Part shown: positions 21,311-30,413 of the stretch, piece by piece
Position numbering within the stretch: position 1 is the first letter of the stretch
Layout: each line of letters starts with the position of its first letter
Assembly: GCF_001666755.1 (NCBI RefSeq)
Contig: NZ_LZJC01000020.1
Location: 1 to 64,000 of the forward strand
Reading direction: 5' to 3'
Length of the DNA stretch: 64,000 nucleotides
Source: Mycobacterium sp. E1214
Lineage (GTDB): Bacteria > Actinomycetota > Actinomycetes > Mycobacteriales > Mycobacteriaceae
Program-made: the position numbers and the translations under genes
The notes under the pieces: model-generated
What the model saw: the letters and a program-made list of their open reading frames with translations, nothing else
Told to the model about the DNA's origin: nothing
Database searches by the model: none

Positions 21311-22339
21311 CTACCCGATGGCGTCCGGGTCGTCGGCGAACGCCTCGGCCGTCTTGCGGGCCAGCTCGATCGCGGTGCGCGCCCACTCGGGGGTCGCGCC
21401 GGCCAGGCCGCACGCCGGCGTCACGCCGATCCGGTCCCGCAGCGCCGCGCGGCCGAAGCCGAGGCGGTCGGTGACCGAGACCAGCGCGGCGGCCGTCTCC
21501 TCGACCGACGGGTGCCGCGGCGGGGCGGTCGAGGAGACCACGCCCAGCATCACCGTGCGCCCGGACTCGACGAACGCGGCGATGCCGTCGAGGTCGGCGG
21601 CCCGCAGCGTGCCGGCGTCCACCGACACCGCGTCAAACCCGCTGCCTTCCAATAGCTCCCACGGCAGGCCGGGCGCGCAGCTGTGCAGCATCGCCGCGGC
21701 GCCCACGCCCTGGGCGCAGGCGTCCAGTAGGGCGCCGGCCACCGCCTCGTCCAGCGCCGCCACCGGGCTGAGCGCCGTGACGCCGGTCAGCTCCCCGGCG
21801 AGCGCCCGGGGCAGCGACGGTTCGTCGAACTGGACCACCACCGGCGCCTGCAGCCGCCGGGCCAGCGCGGCGCGGTGCGCGGCCACCCCTTCGGCCAGCG
21901 ACGCCGACAGGTCGCGCAGCGCGCCCGCGTCGGTGATCGCGCGGTGGCCGTTGGCCAGCTCCAGCTCGGCGGCCAGCGTGATCGGCCCCGGGGCCTGCAC
22001 CTTGACCGCGCGTTCGCCGCCGCGCAGGCCGGCCACCTCCCACGCCTCCTCGAGCGCATCCATGTCCTCGTCGAGCAGGCTGACGGCCCGCCGGGTGACC
22101 GCGCCGGGACGGGCGGCGATCCGGTAACCGCGCGGCACGGTGTCGATGGCCACGTCGACCAGCAGCGCGCCGGCCCGGCCGATCGTGTCGGCACCCACCC
22201 CGCGGGCGGGCAGTTCGACGATGTGCGCGAGCGCGCCGGCCAGTTCGCCCACCACCACCTCGGCGGCCCGCCGCGGGGTGACGCCGGGCCACGAGCCGAG
22301 GCCGCTGCCGGTGGCGAAGGGACGCGCCAAAACACTCAC
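21311..22339 (-). CDS. MetE C-terminal-like protein (Rv3015c-like)
   Basis: 342 residues resembling the catalytic barrel of cobalamin-independent methionine synthase (ATGSGLGSWPGV, VVVQFDEPSLPRAL, HSCAPGLPW, RIGVTPACGLAGATPEW). The second His/Cys zinc ligands seem partly kept (HSC, PACG). It lacks the N-terminal barrel of full MetE. The true reaction is unknown. The position beside ligA matches Mtb Rv3015c. Confidence 0.8.
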   Translation of the reverse strand: MSVLARPFATGSGLGSWPGVTPRRAAEVVVGELAGALAHIVELPARGVGADTIGRAGALLVDVAIDTVPRGYRIAARPGAVTRRAVSLLDEDMDALEEAWEVAGLRGGERAVKVQAPGPITLAAELELANGHRAITDAGALRDLSASLAEGVAAHRAALARRLQAPVVVQFDEPSLPRALAGELTGVTALSPVAALDEAVAGALLDACAQGVGAAAMLHSCAPGLPWELLEGSGFDAVSVDAGTLRAADLDGIAAFVESGRTVMLGVVSSTAPPRHPSVEETAAALVSVTDRLGFGRAALRDRIGVTPACGLAGATPEWARTAIELARKTAEAFADDPDAIG

Positions 22340-22437
22340 CGGGCAACCGTATTCGACGTCACTCGGCGCGCCGGTCGGCAGGGGTGTCCGCCGGGGTCCG
22401 CGCCCGGGTAGCTTCGACGCCAGAAGGGTGCGAAACG

Positions 22438-23082
22438 GTGTCGCGAACGGCGAGGTGGATCGGGCCGCTGCTGGCTGTGGGGGCAGTGGCGCTGACGGCG
22501 GCGTGCACCCGGGTCGTCGACGGGTCCGCCGCGGCGCAGTTCGGCGCGACGCGCCACTCGGTGCAGGGCGTCAGCGTCGACGCGATCCTGTTGGACCAGA
22601 CGCGCATGCGGGCGATCACCGGCGCCGGTGAGCACCTGAGCATCATTCCGTCGATGGACGGCACCAACCCGGTGGACATCGACGCGCTGGCCGACACCGC
22701 GCCCCGGGAGTGCCGGTTCATCTACGCCGAGACCGCCACGTTCGGCGCGGACTTCGAGCAGTTCCACAAGACCACCTATCAGGATCCGCCCGACGGCGCG
22801 TTGATCTCCGAGGGCGCCGCGGCCTACCCGAACGTCGACACCGCCCGGCACGCGTTCGCGAGCCTGGTGGGCACCGTCGAGGCCTGCGCGAACGGTTCGG
22901 GCGGCCAGCTCTACGTCGGGGACTGGAACGCCGACGCGACGTCGCTGCGGCTGCGGCCCGGCGGCTGCGGCCGCGAGTACCAGGTGCTGTCGGTGGCGCT
23001 GCTGGAGGTCACCTCGTGCGGGTTCGCGCAGTCGGTGTCCGACATCGTGATGACGAACATCGCCGCGAACGTGCCGCGCTAG
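22438..23082 (+). CDS. lpqA: LpqA lipoprotein, PknH-like sensor domain
   Basis: 214 residues from GTG 22438. The signal peptide ends in lipobox ALTAAC. The rest is a PknH_C-like extracellular domain with paired Cys ([37 protein letters not shown]). It is exported and lipid-anchored, possibly a ligand sensor; the partner is unknown. Its stop overlaps the mnmA stop on the other strand (CTAG). In Mtb, as I recall, an esx/PE/PPE block separates these two genes. Confidence 0.82.
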   Translation: MSRTARWIGPLLAVGAVALTAACTRVVDGSAAAQFGATRHSVQGVSVDAILLDQTRMRAITGAGEHLSIIPSMDGTNPVDIDALADTAPRECRFIYAETATFGADFEQFHKTTYQDPPDGALISEGAAAYPNVDTARHAFASLVGTVEACANGSGGQLYVGDWNADATSLRLRPGGCGREYQVLSVALLEVTSCGFAQSVSDIVMTNIAANVPR

Positions 23083-24155
23083 CGGCCGGTGCCGCAGATG
23101 GTCGCGCTGCCCAGGACCTCGTCGCCCGCGGCGTCGGGCCGATACAGCGCCAGCGTCTGGCCCCGCGCGACGCCGCGCAGCGGCTCACGCAGCCGCACGA
23201 CGAGTTCGTCGCCAACCAATTGCGCTGTCGCCGAGGCGGTTTCGCCGTGCGCCCGTACCTGCACCGCGCACTCGAAGGGGCCGGCCGGTGCCACGCCGGC
23301 GGTGAAAACCGGGCTGCTGCCGGTCAACTCGTGCACGTCGAGGTCGGCCGCCTCGCCCACCTGGACGGTCGCGGTGTCGGCGTCGATGGCCGTCACGTAG
23401 CGGGGCCGGCCGTCGGGGCCCGGGCCCGCGATGCCCAGACCCTTGCGCTGGCCGATGGTGAAGCCGTGCACGCCGTCGTGCTCGGCGAGCACGGTGCCCT
23501 GGGCGTTGACCACGGCGCCGCGGCGCACCCCGATGCGCTCGCCCAGGAAGGCCCGGGTGTTGCCCGAGGGGATGAAGCAGATGTCGTGGCTGTCCGGCTT
23601 GTCGGCGACGGCCAGGCCGCGGCGGGCGGCCTCGGCCCGGATCGCCGCCTTGGGGGTGTCACCGACCGGGAAGGCGGCGTGACGCAGCTGGTCGGCGGTC
23701 AGCACGGCCAGCACGTAGGACTGGTCCTTGTCCTCGTCGACGGCGCGGCGCAGCCGCCCGCCCGAGAGCCGGGCGTAGTGGCCGGTGGCCACCGCGTCGA
23801 AGCCGAGCGCCAGCGCCTTGGCGGACAGGGCCGAGAACTTGATGCGCTGATTGCAGCGCACGCACGGGTTGGGGGTTTCGCCGCGGGCGTAGGAGGCGAC
23901 GAAGTCGTCGATGACGTCCGCGGCGAACCGCTCGGCGAAATCCCAGACGTAAAACGGGATTCCGAGCACGTCGGCGACGCGGCGCGCGTCGCCGGCATCC
24001 TCCTTCGAACAGCAGCCCCGCGAGCCGGTGCGCAGCGCGCCGGGCGCGGCCGACAGCGCCAGGTGCACGCCCACCACGTCGTGCCCGGCCTCGACCATGC
24101 GGGCGGCGGCGACCGAGGAGTCGACGCCGCCGCTCATGGCGGCCAGCACCCTCAC
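23079..24155 (-). CDS. mnmA: tRNA-specific 2-thiouridylase
   Basis: 358 residues. It thiolates U34 of Lys, Glu and Gln tRNAs using sulfur from a cysteine desulfurase. The PP-loop is [17 protein letters not shown]. The two catalytic Cys are in [12 protein letters not shown] and [12 protein letters not shown] 24155 overlaps the iscS stop by four bases, so the sulfur donor and the tRNA thiolase are translationally coupled. The longer upstream frame is rejected. Confidence 0.95.
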   Translation of the reverse strand: MRVLAAMSGGVDSSVAAARMVEAGHDVVGVHLALSAAPGALRTGSRGCCSKEDAGDARRVADVLGIPFYVWDFAERFAADVIDDFVASYARGETPNPCVRCNQRIKFSALSAKALALGFDAVATGHYARLSGGRLRRAVDEDKDQSYVLAVLTADQLRHAAFPVGDTPKAAIRAEAARRGLAVADKPDSHDICFIPSGNTRAFLGERIGVRRGAVVNAQGTVLAEHDGVHGFTIGQRKGLGIAGPGPDGRPRYVTAIDADTATVQVGEAADLDVHELTGSSPVFTAGVAPAGPFECAVQVRAHGETASATAQLVGDELVVRLREPLRGVARGQTLALYRPDAAGDEVLGSATICGTGR

Positions 24156-25354
24156 GACGCCCCCGCCGAGGCCAGCGCGGCGCGGCGGGCGCGCTCCACC
24201 GCCGCGGGCAGCACCCGCAGCACCGCGTCCACGTCGTCGTCCACGCTGGTGTGGCCCAGCGACAGCCGCAACGAGCCGCGGGCCGCCGTCGGGTCGGCGC
24301 CCATCGCGGTCAGCACGTGCGAGGCCTGCGCGACCCCGGCCGTGCACGCCGAGCCGGTCGAACACTCGATGCCGTTGGCGTCCAACAACATCAGCAGCGC
24401 GTCGCCCTCGCACCCGCGGAAGGTGAAGTGCGCGTTGCCGGGCAGCCGCTGGGGGTACCTCCCGCTTGCGGGGGACGGGTCGCGGACGCCGTTGAGGGTG
24501 ACGTCGTCGATTCGGGTCAACACGCCGTCGATCAGGCGGTCCCGCAGTACCCGCAGCCGCGCGCCGTTGGCGTCCAACCCGTCCACCGAGATCTTTGCGG
24601 CCGTGGCCATTCCGACCGCGCCCGCGACATCGGCGGTGCCCGAGCGGATGTCGCGCTCCTGCCCGCCGCCGTGCGCCAGCGGCACGCACGCCACGTCGCG
24701 GCGCAACAGCAGGGCACCCACGGCCGGCGGGCCGCCGAACTTGTGCGCGGTGACGCTCATCGCCGACAGCCCGCTGGCGCCGAAGTCGACGGGCAGCTGG
24801 CCCACCGCCTGCACGGCGTCGCTGTGCATCGGCACGCCGAATTCGGCCGCGAAGGCGGCCAGGTCGTGGACGGGCAGCACCGTGCCGACCTCGTTGTTGG
24901 CCCACATCACCGAGACCAGCGCGACGTCGTCGTGGTGCGCCAGCACGTCGCGCAGCGCCTCGGCCGACACCGAGCCGTCGGCGGCGGTGGGCAGCCAGGT
25001 CACCTCGGCGCCCTCGTGCTCGACCAGCCAGCGCACCGAGTCCAAGACGGCGTGGTGCTCCACGGCGCTGCTGACGATGCGCCGGTGTCGCGGCTCGGCG
25101 TCGCGGCGGGCCCAGTAGATGCCCTTGACGGCCAGGTTGTCGCTCTCGGTCCCGCCCGCGGTGAAGATGACCTCCGACGGCCGCGCCCCCAGCCGGTCGG
25201 CGATCAGCTCCCGGGACTCCTCGACCCGTCGCCGCGCCGCCCGGCCGCTGGTGTGCAGCGACGAGGCGTTGCCGACGCTGCGGAACACGGCCGTCATCGC
25301 CTCGACGGCGGCGGCGTGCATCGGGGTGGTGGCGGCGTGATCCAGGTAGGCCAT
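24152..25354 (-). CDS. iscS: Cysteine desulfurase (IscS/NifS type)
   Basis: 400 residues. PLP enzyme that removes sulfur from cysteine. PLP Lys in [12 protein letters not shown]; active Cys in [19 protein letters not shown] -10 box lies ten bases before ATG 25354. Residues encoded near 24449-24480 (about [11 protein letters not shown]) interrupt the normally tight [11 protein letters not shown] segment and derive from a small hairpin repeat inserted in frame. It is coupled to mnmA. Confidence 0.93.
   Translation of the reverse strand: MAYLDHAATTPMHAAAVEAMTAVFRSVGNASSLHTSGRAARRRVEESRELIADRLGARPSEVIFTAGGTESDNLAVKGIYWARRDAEPRHRRIVSSAVEHHAVLDSVRWLVEHEGAEVTWLPTAADGSVSAEALRDVLAHHDDVALVSVMWANNEVGTVLPVHDLAAFAAEFGVPMHSDAVQAVGQLPVDFGASGLSAMSVTAHKFGGPPAVGALLLRRDVACVPLAHGGGQERDIRSGTADVAGAVGMATAAKISVDGLDANGARLRVLRDRLIDGVLTRIDDVTLNGVRDPSPASGRYPQRLPGNAHFTFRGCEGDALLMLLDANGIECSTGSACTAGVAQASHVLTAMGADPTAARGSLRLSLGHTSVDDDVDAVLRVLPAAVERARRAALASAGAS
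24449..24476. repeat. Small hairpin repeat inserted in frame in iscS
   Basis: CTGGGGGTACCTCCCGC is followed by TTGCGGGGGAC. The core CCCGC-TT-GCGGG is self-complementary. It encodes extra residues in iscS between LNGV and RLPGNAHF. From memory, similar GGGGGTACC elements are common between genes of the M. avium complex; this copy is inside a gene. Confidence 0.55.
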
Positions 25355-25433
25355 GACGCGCCCCAGAATACCGGCTCGGCCCGGCGGCGCTGCAGGCCGC
25401 AAGCCTCGGCGGGCCGGGCGGCGCAACCGGGGG

Positions 25434-26402
25434 TCAGGCGACGAGCGCGTGCCCGTGACCGGCCCGCGGCGACGGGCCGACCCCGACGGCCGACTGGCAC
25501 CGGCCGGCCAGGGCGCGCCGGTCGACCCCCGGCAGCTGCAGCGACTCGACGTGCACCCGGGCCCGGGTGCGCCGGACGGTCAGCAACCGGCCGATCGACC
25601 GCGGCAGCGTCTCGTCGCCGACGAAGGCCGGGACGGTCGACAGGCTGCCGTCGACGTGGTGATAGGTCAGGCGCAGCGGCTGCACCGGCCGGCCGGCGTC
25701 GATCGCCGCCTGGAACATCGCCGGGTAGAAGGCGCCCCGGCCGGTGTGGAACTGCCCGCCTCCTCCTCCGGCCGGTGCCCGCCCGGAATCGTCACCGGGC
25801 GGGTGGAACTGCCCGCCTCCTCCTCCGGCCGGTGCCCGCCCGGAATCGCCACCGGGCGGGTGGAACTGCCCGGGCCGGCCGCACCACGTCGTGCCCTCCG
25901 GGAACGCCACCACCGTCTGCCCGGCCCGCAACCGCCGTGCGACGGCGGCGACGACGTCCGGCAGCCGCCGCAGGCTGGCCCGCTCGATCGGGATGACCTT
26001 CAGGATGCGGGCCACGATCCCGGTCGCCGGGCCGGTGAACATGTCGGCGCGGGCGACAAACGACCCCGGCAGCACGGCGCCGATGGCGAACACGTCCAGC
26101 CACGACATGTGCGGGCTGACCACCAGCACCCCGCGCAGGTTACGAATCGGGTTGCCGGACACCGTGATTCGCACGCCCAGGCAGCGCAGCACCAGCCGGC
26201 AGTAGATCCGTTGCACGCGGGTGCGGCCCGGCAGCGGGACGGCCAGCAACGGCAGCCCCGGCGCCAGGATCAGGGCGAGCATGATGCGCAGCGTCACGCG
26301 CAGCACCACCACCGGCCGCCACTCGGCGGTCGCGTCGCCGACGCTCACGCACCCGGCGTTGCACGAGGCCCGCGGCAGCCAGGGGTGCGCGGTGGTGGTC
26401 AT
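25434..26402 (-). CDS. PlsC-type 1-acyltransferase (Rv3026c-like, OlsA-like)
   Basis: 322 residues. A membrane segment (about 33-57) precedes the acyltransferase domain. HX4D is HMSWLD (His98, Asp103); block III is FPEGTTWCG (residues 167-175). It would transfer an acyl chain to a lyso-lipid. Residues about 178-219 are two near-identical 19-residue repeats rich in Gly ([10 protein letters not shown]) inserted where homologues go straight from FPEGTTWCG to the [11 protein letters not shown] region. The start overlaps the upstream GNAT gene by four bases (ATGA), so the two enzymes probably act in sequence. Confidence 0.85.
   Translation of the reverse strand: MTTTAHPWLPRASCNAGCVSVGDATAEWRPVVVLRVTLRIMLALILAPGLPLLAVPLPGRTRVQRIYCRLVLRCLGVRITVSGNPIRNLRGVLVVSPHMSWLDVFAIGAVLPGSFVARADMFTGPATGIVARILKVIPIERASLRRLPDVVAAVARRLRAGQTVVAFPEGTTWCGRPGQFHPPGGDSGRAPAGGGGGQFHPPGDDSGRAPAGGGGGQFHTGRGAFYPAMFQAAIDAGRPVQPLRLTYHHVDGSLSTVPAFVGDETLPRSIGRLLTVRRTRARVHVESLQLPGVDRRALAGRCQSAVGVGPSPRAGHGHALVA
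25747..25863. repeat. 57-bp tandem repeat inside the acyltransferase gene
   Basis: Two copies (25747-25803 and 25804-25860) and the start of a third repeat with period 57, in frame (19 codons). They differ at about one base. Each contains a 9-bp hairpin, CCCGCCCGG and CCGGGCGGG. Copy number could vary between strains, like a VNTR. Confidence 0.93.
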
Positions 26403-27253
26403 CGGTCGCCGCCGGCCACGTTCGAGGCGGCCGACACCGAGCGGAGGCGCCGCAGGTACCGGGTGTCGGCGTGCTGCTTGTCCAGCAGGACGCAGAAGTC
26501 CCCGACACCGAAGTCCGGGTCGTGCGCCGGCTCGCCGCAGGCCTTGGCGCCCAGCCGCAGGTAGCCGCGCAGCAGCGCCGGGACCGATGGCCGCGCCGGC
26601 GCGGGGATGTCGTCGAGGGCCGTGCCGTCGAGCACCACCGGCCGGTGCGGCCGCACCCGGTGCTGCGCCGGGGCGGCGTGGCGGCTCAGGATGAAGTCGC
26701 GGACGCCGCGCAGCTCGCTGCCGGGCGGCGGGCCCTTCGGGTCCGCGCCGCCGATGGGCACCGACACGCAGCCGGTCACGTAGTCGTAGCCGTAGCGATC
26801 GAGGTAGGCCAGGATGCCCGCCCACATCAGCAGGACGACGCCGCCGTTGCGGTGCCCGTCGCGCACCACCGCCCGTCCCATCTCCACCAGCGAGGGCCGC
26901 AGCGGGTCGAACGCGCGGATGTCGAATTCGGTCGCGGTGTAGAGCCCGCCGGCCGCGATGGCGCCCGCCGGCGCCAGCATGCGGTAACAACCGACCAGCT
27001 CGCCGGTGTCGTCGTCGCGGACCAGCAGGTGGTCGCAGAACTCGTCGAAGCGGTCGATGTCGCGCCGCAGGCCGTCGGCGTCCGGCAGCGCGAAGCCGGG
27101 CGTGCTGGTGAAGACGTCGTAGCGCAGCCGCTGGGCCGCCTCGATCATGCTGGGGTCGGTGGAGAGCAGGAGCGAGTAGCGCGGCGCGGCGGCCGAGCTG
27201 GTCATCGCGCCGTCTGGTGTGTCGCTGGGTATGAGGACCGAAGCAATGCTCAT
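26399..27253 (-). CDS. OlsB-like GNAT N-acyltransferase (Rv3027c-like)
   Basis: 284 residues of the Acetyltransf_5/OlsB type: LRYDVFTSTPGFALPD, RFDEFCDHLLVRDD, GCYRMLAP, LVEMGRAVVRDGHR and GCVSVPIGG are family landmarks. OlsB enzymes attach a 3-hydroxyacyl chain to the amine of ornithine. With the PlsC partner downstream this could be a two-step aminolipid pathway, but the substrate is not known in mycobacteria. ATG 27253 is used; an in-frame TTG lies three codons upstream. Confidence 0.82.
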   Translation of the reverse strand: MSIASVLIPSDTPDGAMTSSAAAPRYSLLLSTDPSMIEAAQRLRYDVFTSTPGFALPDADGLRRDIDRFDEFCDHLLVRDDDTGELVGCYRMLAPAGAIAAGGLYTATEFDIRAFDPLRPSLVEMGRAVVRDGHRNGGVVLLMWAGILAYLDRYGYDYVTGCVSVPIGGADPKGPPPGSELRGVRDFILSRHAAPAQHRVRPHRPVVLDGTALDDIPAPARPSVPALLRGYLRLGAKACGEPAHDPDFGVGDFCVLLDKQHADTRYLRRLRSVSAASNVAGGDR

Positions 27254-27420
27254 GGAACCCAACGTCGCGCAAGCGGTGAGCGAGTCGGCATCGCCGCTGT
27301 GACGTGTCGGTGCACGTCAGATGACGAACTGTGCGCGAAAAGGTCATGCCCTCCCCCGATGCGACGCAGCTCACACGGGCTGCGTCGGGGCCGGGTGAAC
27401 GGCGCGTGGCGCGGTCCCGC

Positions 27421-27446
27421 GGTTGAGCGCGGACGGCGCCGGGTAG
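27421..27446 (+). promoter_or_regulatory. SigF-like promoter of the FeS photolyase gene
   Basis: GGTTG, exactly 15 bases, GGGTAG. This is close to the mycobacterial SigF consensus GGTTT-N15-GGGTA. The predicted start site is about 23 bases before the ATG at 27476. A perfect 12-bp palindrome TAGCACGTGCTA (27444-27455) overlaps the -10 end. Confidence 0.6.
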
Positions 27447-27475
27447 CACGTGCTAGTGAGCAGTCGGATTTCCCC

Positions 27476-28966
27476 ATGACCCCGTCGAGCGCGGACACGC
27501 GCCGGTGGTGCTTCGCCGACCAGCTCGGCCCGCACTTTTTGGACCTCCCCGACCAGCCGGTGTTGCTCGTCGAGTCCCGCGCGGTGTTCGGGCGCCGCCG
27601 ATTCCACCGCCGCAAGGCCCACCTGGTGCTGTCCGCGCTGCGCCACCGCGCCGCCGAACTGGGCGAGCAGGCGCAGTTCCTGCAAACTCGCACCTACGCA
27701 GAGGCGCTGGAGCGGGTGCGGGACCCGCTGAGCGTGTGCCAGCCCACCACCTGGGCGGCCGACGCATTCGTGCGGTCCAGGCCGCAGCTCGAGGTGTTGC
27801 CCGCGCGCGGCTTCTGCACCGACCGCGCGGACTTCGACGGGTGGGCCAAGCGGCAGCGCACGTTGCTGCTGGAGAACTTCTACCGCGACGCGCGGCGCCG
27901 GTTCGACCTGCTGATGGACGGCGACCAGCCGGCGGGCGGGCGGTGGAACTTCGACGCCGACAACCGGGAGCCGGCGCCCAAGCACGCCACCGCGCTGGGC
28001 GTGCCCCCGCCCTGGCGGCCCGACGAGGACGAGATCGACGAGCAGGTCCGCGCGGACCTGGACCGCTGGGAGCGCGACGGCGACGCCTCGTTCGTCGGCC
28101 GCGACGGCCCGCGGGAATTCCCCGTGACCGCCGCCGAGGCACAGGCCGCGCTGCGGGTGTTCGTGCGGGATCGGTTGCCGCACTTCGGCCCCCACGAGGA
28201 CGCGATGCTCGCCGGCGACCGGGTGATGGCGCACAGCCTGCTCTCGGCGCCGATGAACCTCGGCCTGCTCGACCCGCTGGACTGCGCGTACGCGGCCGAG
28301 GACGCCTACCGCGCGGGGCAAGCCCCGCTGGGCAGCGTCGAGGGCTACATCCGCCAGCTGATCGGGTGGCGCGATTACATCTGGCACGTCTACTGGCATT
28401 TCGGCCCGGACTACCGGCGCCGCAACGCGCTGCGGGCGCGCGCGGAGCTGCCGGACTGGTTCGCCGATCTGGACGCCGACGCCGTCGAGGCGCGCTGCCT
28501 GCGCGACGTGCTCGGCCAGGTGCGCGATCACGGCTGGGTGCACCACATCCCGCGGCTGATGGTGCTGTCCAACTACGCGCTGCAGCGGGGCTGGCACCCC
28601 GCCGCCGTCACCGACTGGTTCCACCGCTGCTTCGTCGACGGCTACGAGTGGGTGATGGTCGCCAACGTGGTGGGCATGTCGCAGCACGCCGACGGCGGGC
28701 TGATGGCGACCAAGCCGTACGCCGCGGGCGGCGCCTACATCAACCGCATGAGTGACTACTGCGGGCGCTGCGCGTACCGCCCGACCGAGCGGGTCGGCGA
28801 GCGTGCCTGCCCCTTCACCGGCGGCTACTGGGCGTTTTTGAACCGCAACAAGAACCAGCTGGAGGGGAACCGGCGCATGACCCAACCACTGGCGGGCCTC
28901 AAGCGGCTCCGCGACCTCGACGACGTCGTCGAACAGCAGCGGCGGCTCGGGCAGGCCGCGCCGTGA
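27476..28966 (+). CDS. Iron-sulfur cryptochrome/photolyase, (6-4) type (FeS-BCP/PhrB-like)
   Basis: 496 residues. It matches the FeS-BCP family: LIGWRDYIWHVYWHFGP, HHIPRLMVLSNYALQRGW, KPYAAGGAYINRMSDYCGRC. Four Cys at 341, 429, 432 and 445 have spacings of 88, 3 and 13, the same as the [4Fe-4S] ligands of Agrobacterium PhrB (350, 438, 441, 454) as I remember them. Known members repair (6-4) photoproducts with FAD and a lumazine antenna, using light. ATG 27476 follows a SigF-like promoter. It overlaps the SRPBCC gene by four bases. It is not between fixB and Rv3027c in Mtb. Confidence 0.92.
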   Translation: MTPSSADTRRWCFADQLGPHFLDLPDQPVLLVESRAVFGRRRFHRRKAHLVLSALRHRAAELGEQAQFLQTRTYAEALERVRDPLSVCQPTTWAADAFVRSRPQLEVLPARGFCTDRADFDGWAKRQRTLLLENFYRDARRRFDLLMDGDQPAGGRWNFDADNREPAPKHATALGVPPPWRPDEDEIDEQVRADLDRWERDGDASFVGRDGPREFPVTAAEAQAALRVFVRDRLPHFGPHEDAMLAGDRVMAHSLLSAPMNLGLLDPLDCAYAAEDAYRAGQAPLGSVEGYIRQLIGWRDYIWHVYWHFGPDYRRRNALRARAELPDWFADLDADAVEARCLRDVLGQVRDHGWVHHIPRLMVLSNYALQRGWHPAAVTDWFHRCFVDGYEWVMVANVVGMSQHADGGLMATKPYAAGGAYINRMSDYCGRCAYRPTERVGERACPFTGGYWAFLNRNKNQLEGNRRMTQPLAGLKRLRDLDDVVEQQRRLGQAAP

Positions 28967-29343
28967 TGCTGACCGTCGACAGGGATATCGCGGCCGCCCC
29001 GGCCGCGGTGTGGCGGCTGCTGGTCGACCTGGACGCCTGGCCGAAGTGGGGCCCGACGATCAGCGGCGGGCGGCTCGACGCGCCGTACACGGAGCTGGGC
29101 CCGCACGTCACGGGGACGGTGCAGACGTCGCTGCTGGTCTCGGTGCCGTTCGTTGTCACCGAGTTCGAGGCCGGCCGGTCCTGGGCGTGGCGGGTGGCCG
29201 GCGTCCCCGCCACCCGGCACCGGGTGGAACCGCGGGGCGACGGGGCGCGGGCGTTCATGGACGTGCCGTGGTGGGCGGCGCCGTACGCCACGGTCTGCGC
29301 GATCGCGCTGCGCCGCATCGACGCGATGCTGACCGGCGGCTGA
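28963..29343 (+). CDS. SRPBCC (START-like) small protein
   Basis: 126 residues. Helix-grip fold of the polyketide-cyclase/START type: DRDIAAAPAAVWRLLVDLDAWPKWGP at the start and a long C-terminal helix. Such proteins bind hydrophobic ligands. The GTG at 28963 overlaps the photolyase stop (GTGA) and an ATG follows directly, so the pair is co-translated. The role beside the photolyase is unknown; ligand or cofactor handling is speculation. Confidence 0.8.
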   Translation: MMLTVDRDIAAAPAAVWRLLVDLDAWPKWGPTISGGRLDAPYTELGPHVTGTVQTSLLVSVPFVVTEFEAGRSWAWRVAGVPATRHRVEPRGDGARAFMDVPWWAAPYATVCAIALRRIDAMLTGG

Positions 29344-29373
29344 CGCCGCCCGGCTCCGGGCCCGGTGACGCGA

Positions 29374-29401
29374 AAGGCCCCCGGCGCGTGCCGGGGGCCT
29401 T
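29374..29401. terminator. Strong bidirectional hairpin terminator
   Basis: Perfect 12-bp stem AAGGCCCCCGGC / GCCGGGGGCCTT around loop GCGT, flanked by short A and T runs. It lies between the convergent SRPBCC and fixB genes and would serve both. Confidence 0.88.
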
Positions 29402-29416
29402 CAGCGTCGAGCGAGG

Positions 29417-30373
29417 TCAGCCCTTGCGCTGCTTGATCGCGTCGGTCAGCTGTGGGGCGACCTTGAACAGGTCGCCCACCACGCCGTAGTCGGCGATCTC
29501 GAAGATCGGCGCCTCCTCGTCCTTGTTCACGGCGACGATGGTCTTCGAGGTCTGCATGCCGGCGCGGTGCTGAATGGCGCCCGAGATGCCCAGCGCGATG
29601 TAGAGCTGCGGCGACACCGTCTTGCCCGTCTGGCCCACCTGGAACTGGCCCGGGTAGTAGCCGGAGTCCACCGCGGCGCGCGAGGCGCCGACCGCGGCGC
29701 CCAGCGAGTCGGCCAGCTCCTCGACCACGTGGAAGTTGTCGGCGCTGCCCACGCCGCGACCGCCGGAGACCACGATGGTGGCCTCGGTCAGTTCCGGGCG
29801 GTCACCGGCGACCGCGGGCTCGCGGGCCGTCACCTTGGTGGCGTTCTCGGCGGGCGCCGGGACCTCGACGGTGACCTGCTCGCCGGCGCCGGCCTGCGGC
29901 TCGGCGTCGATGGCTCCGGCGCGCACGGTGATCACCGGGGTGTCGCCGTTGGCCTGCGCCTCCACGGTGTACGCGCCACCGAAGATGGAGTAGGTGGCCT
30001 TGTTGTCTTCCTTGACGTCGACGACGTCGACCAGCAGGCCGGAGCCGATCCGGGCGGCGAGCCGGCCGGCGATCTCCTTGCCGTCGGCGTTGGCCGACAG
30101 GATCACCCCGGCGGGCGAGTTGGACTCGGCCAGCGAGGCCAGCACGTCCACTACGGGGGTGATCAGGTACTTGTCGACGTCGTCGGACTCGGCGATGTAG
30201 ATCTTGGCGGCGCCCGCCTCCTTGAGGCCGTCGATCAGCGGCGCGGCGGTGCCCGGGGCGCCCACCACGACGGCGGCCGGCTCGCCCAGCGCGCGGGCGG
30301 CGGTGATCAACTCGGAGGTGACCTTCTTCAGGGCGCCTTCTGCGTGCTCGACGAGCACCAATACTTCAGCCAT
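29417..30373 (-). CDS. fixB: Electron transfer flavoprotein alpha subunit
   Basis: 318 residues. Carries electrons from acyl-CoA dehydrogenases to the membrane quinone pool. The C-terminal FAD domain has the signature [20 protein letters not shown] and [22 protein letters not shown]. It starts at ATG 30373, 40 bases downstream of fixA, as one operon. Length equals the Mtb protein. Confidence 0.96.
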   Translation of the reverse strand: MAEVLVLVEHAEGALKKVTSELITAARALGEPAAVVVGAPGTAAPLIDGLKEAGAAKIYIAESDDVDKYLITPVVDVLASLAESNSPAGVILSANADGKEIAGRLAARIGSGLLVDVVDVKEDNKATYSIFGGAYTVEAQANGDTPVITVRAGAIDAEPQAGAGEQVTVEVPAPAENATKVTAREPAVAGDRPELTEATIVVSGGRGVGSADNFHVVEELADSLGAAVGASRAAVDSGYYPGQFQVGQTGKTVSPQLYIALGISGAIQHRAGMQTSKTIVAVNKDEEAPIFEIADYGVVGDLFKVAPQLTDAIKQRKG

Positions 30374-30413
30374 GGGTTGTTTCGCTCTTCTCGTGTGTGC
30401 GGAGGGGTCCGTG

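Noticed and set aside
25747..25863. Possible CRISPR array
   Set aside because: Repeats are directly adjacent with no spacers and lie inside a coding frame; no cas genes nearby.
26471..27475. Upstream part of the photolyase frame
   Set aside because: Overlaps the GNAT gene antisense; photolyase homology starts at ATG 27476 just after the promoter.
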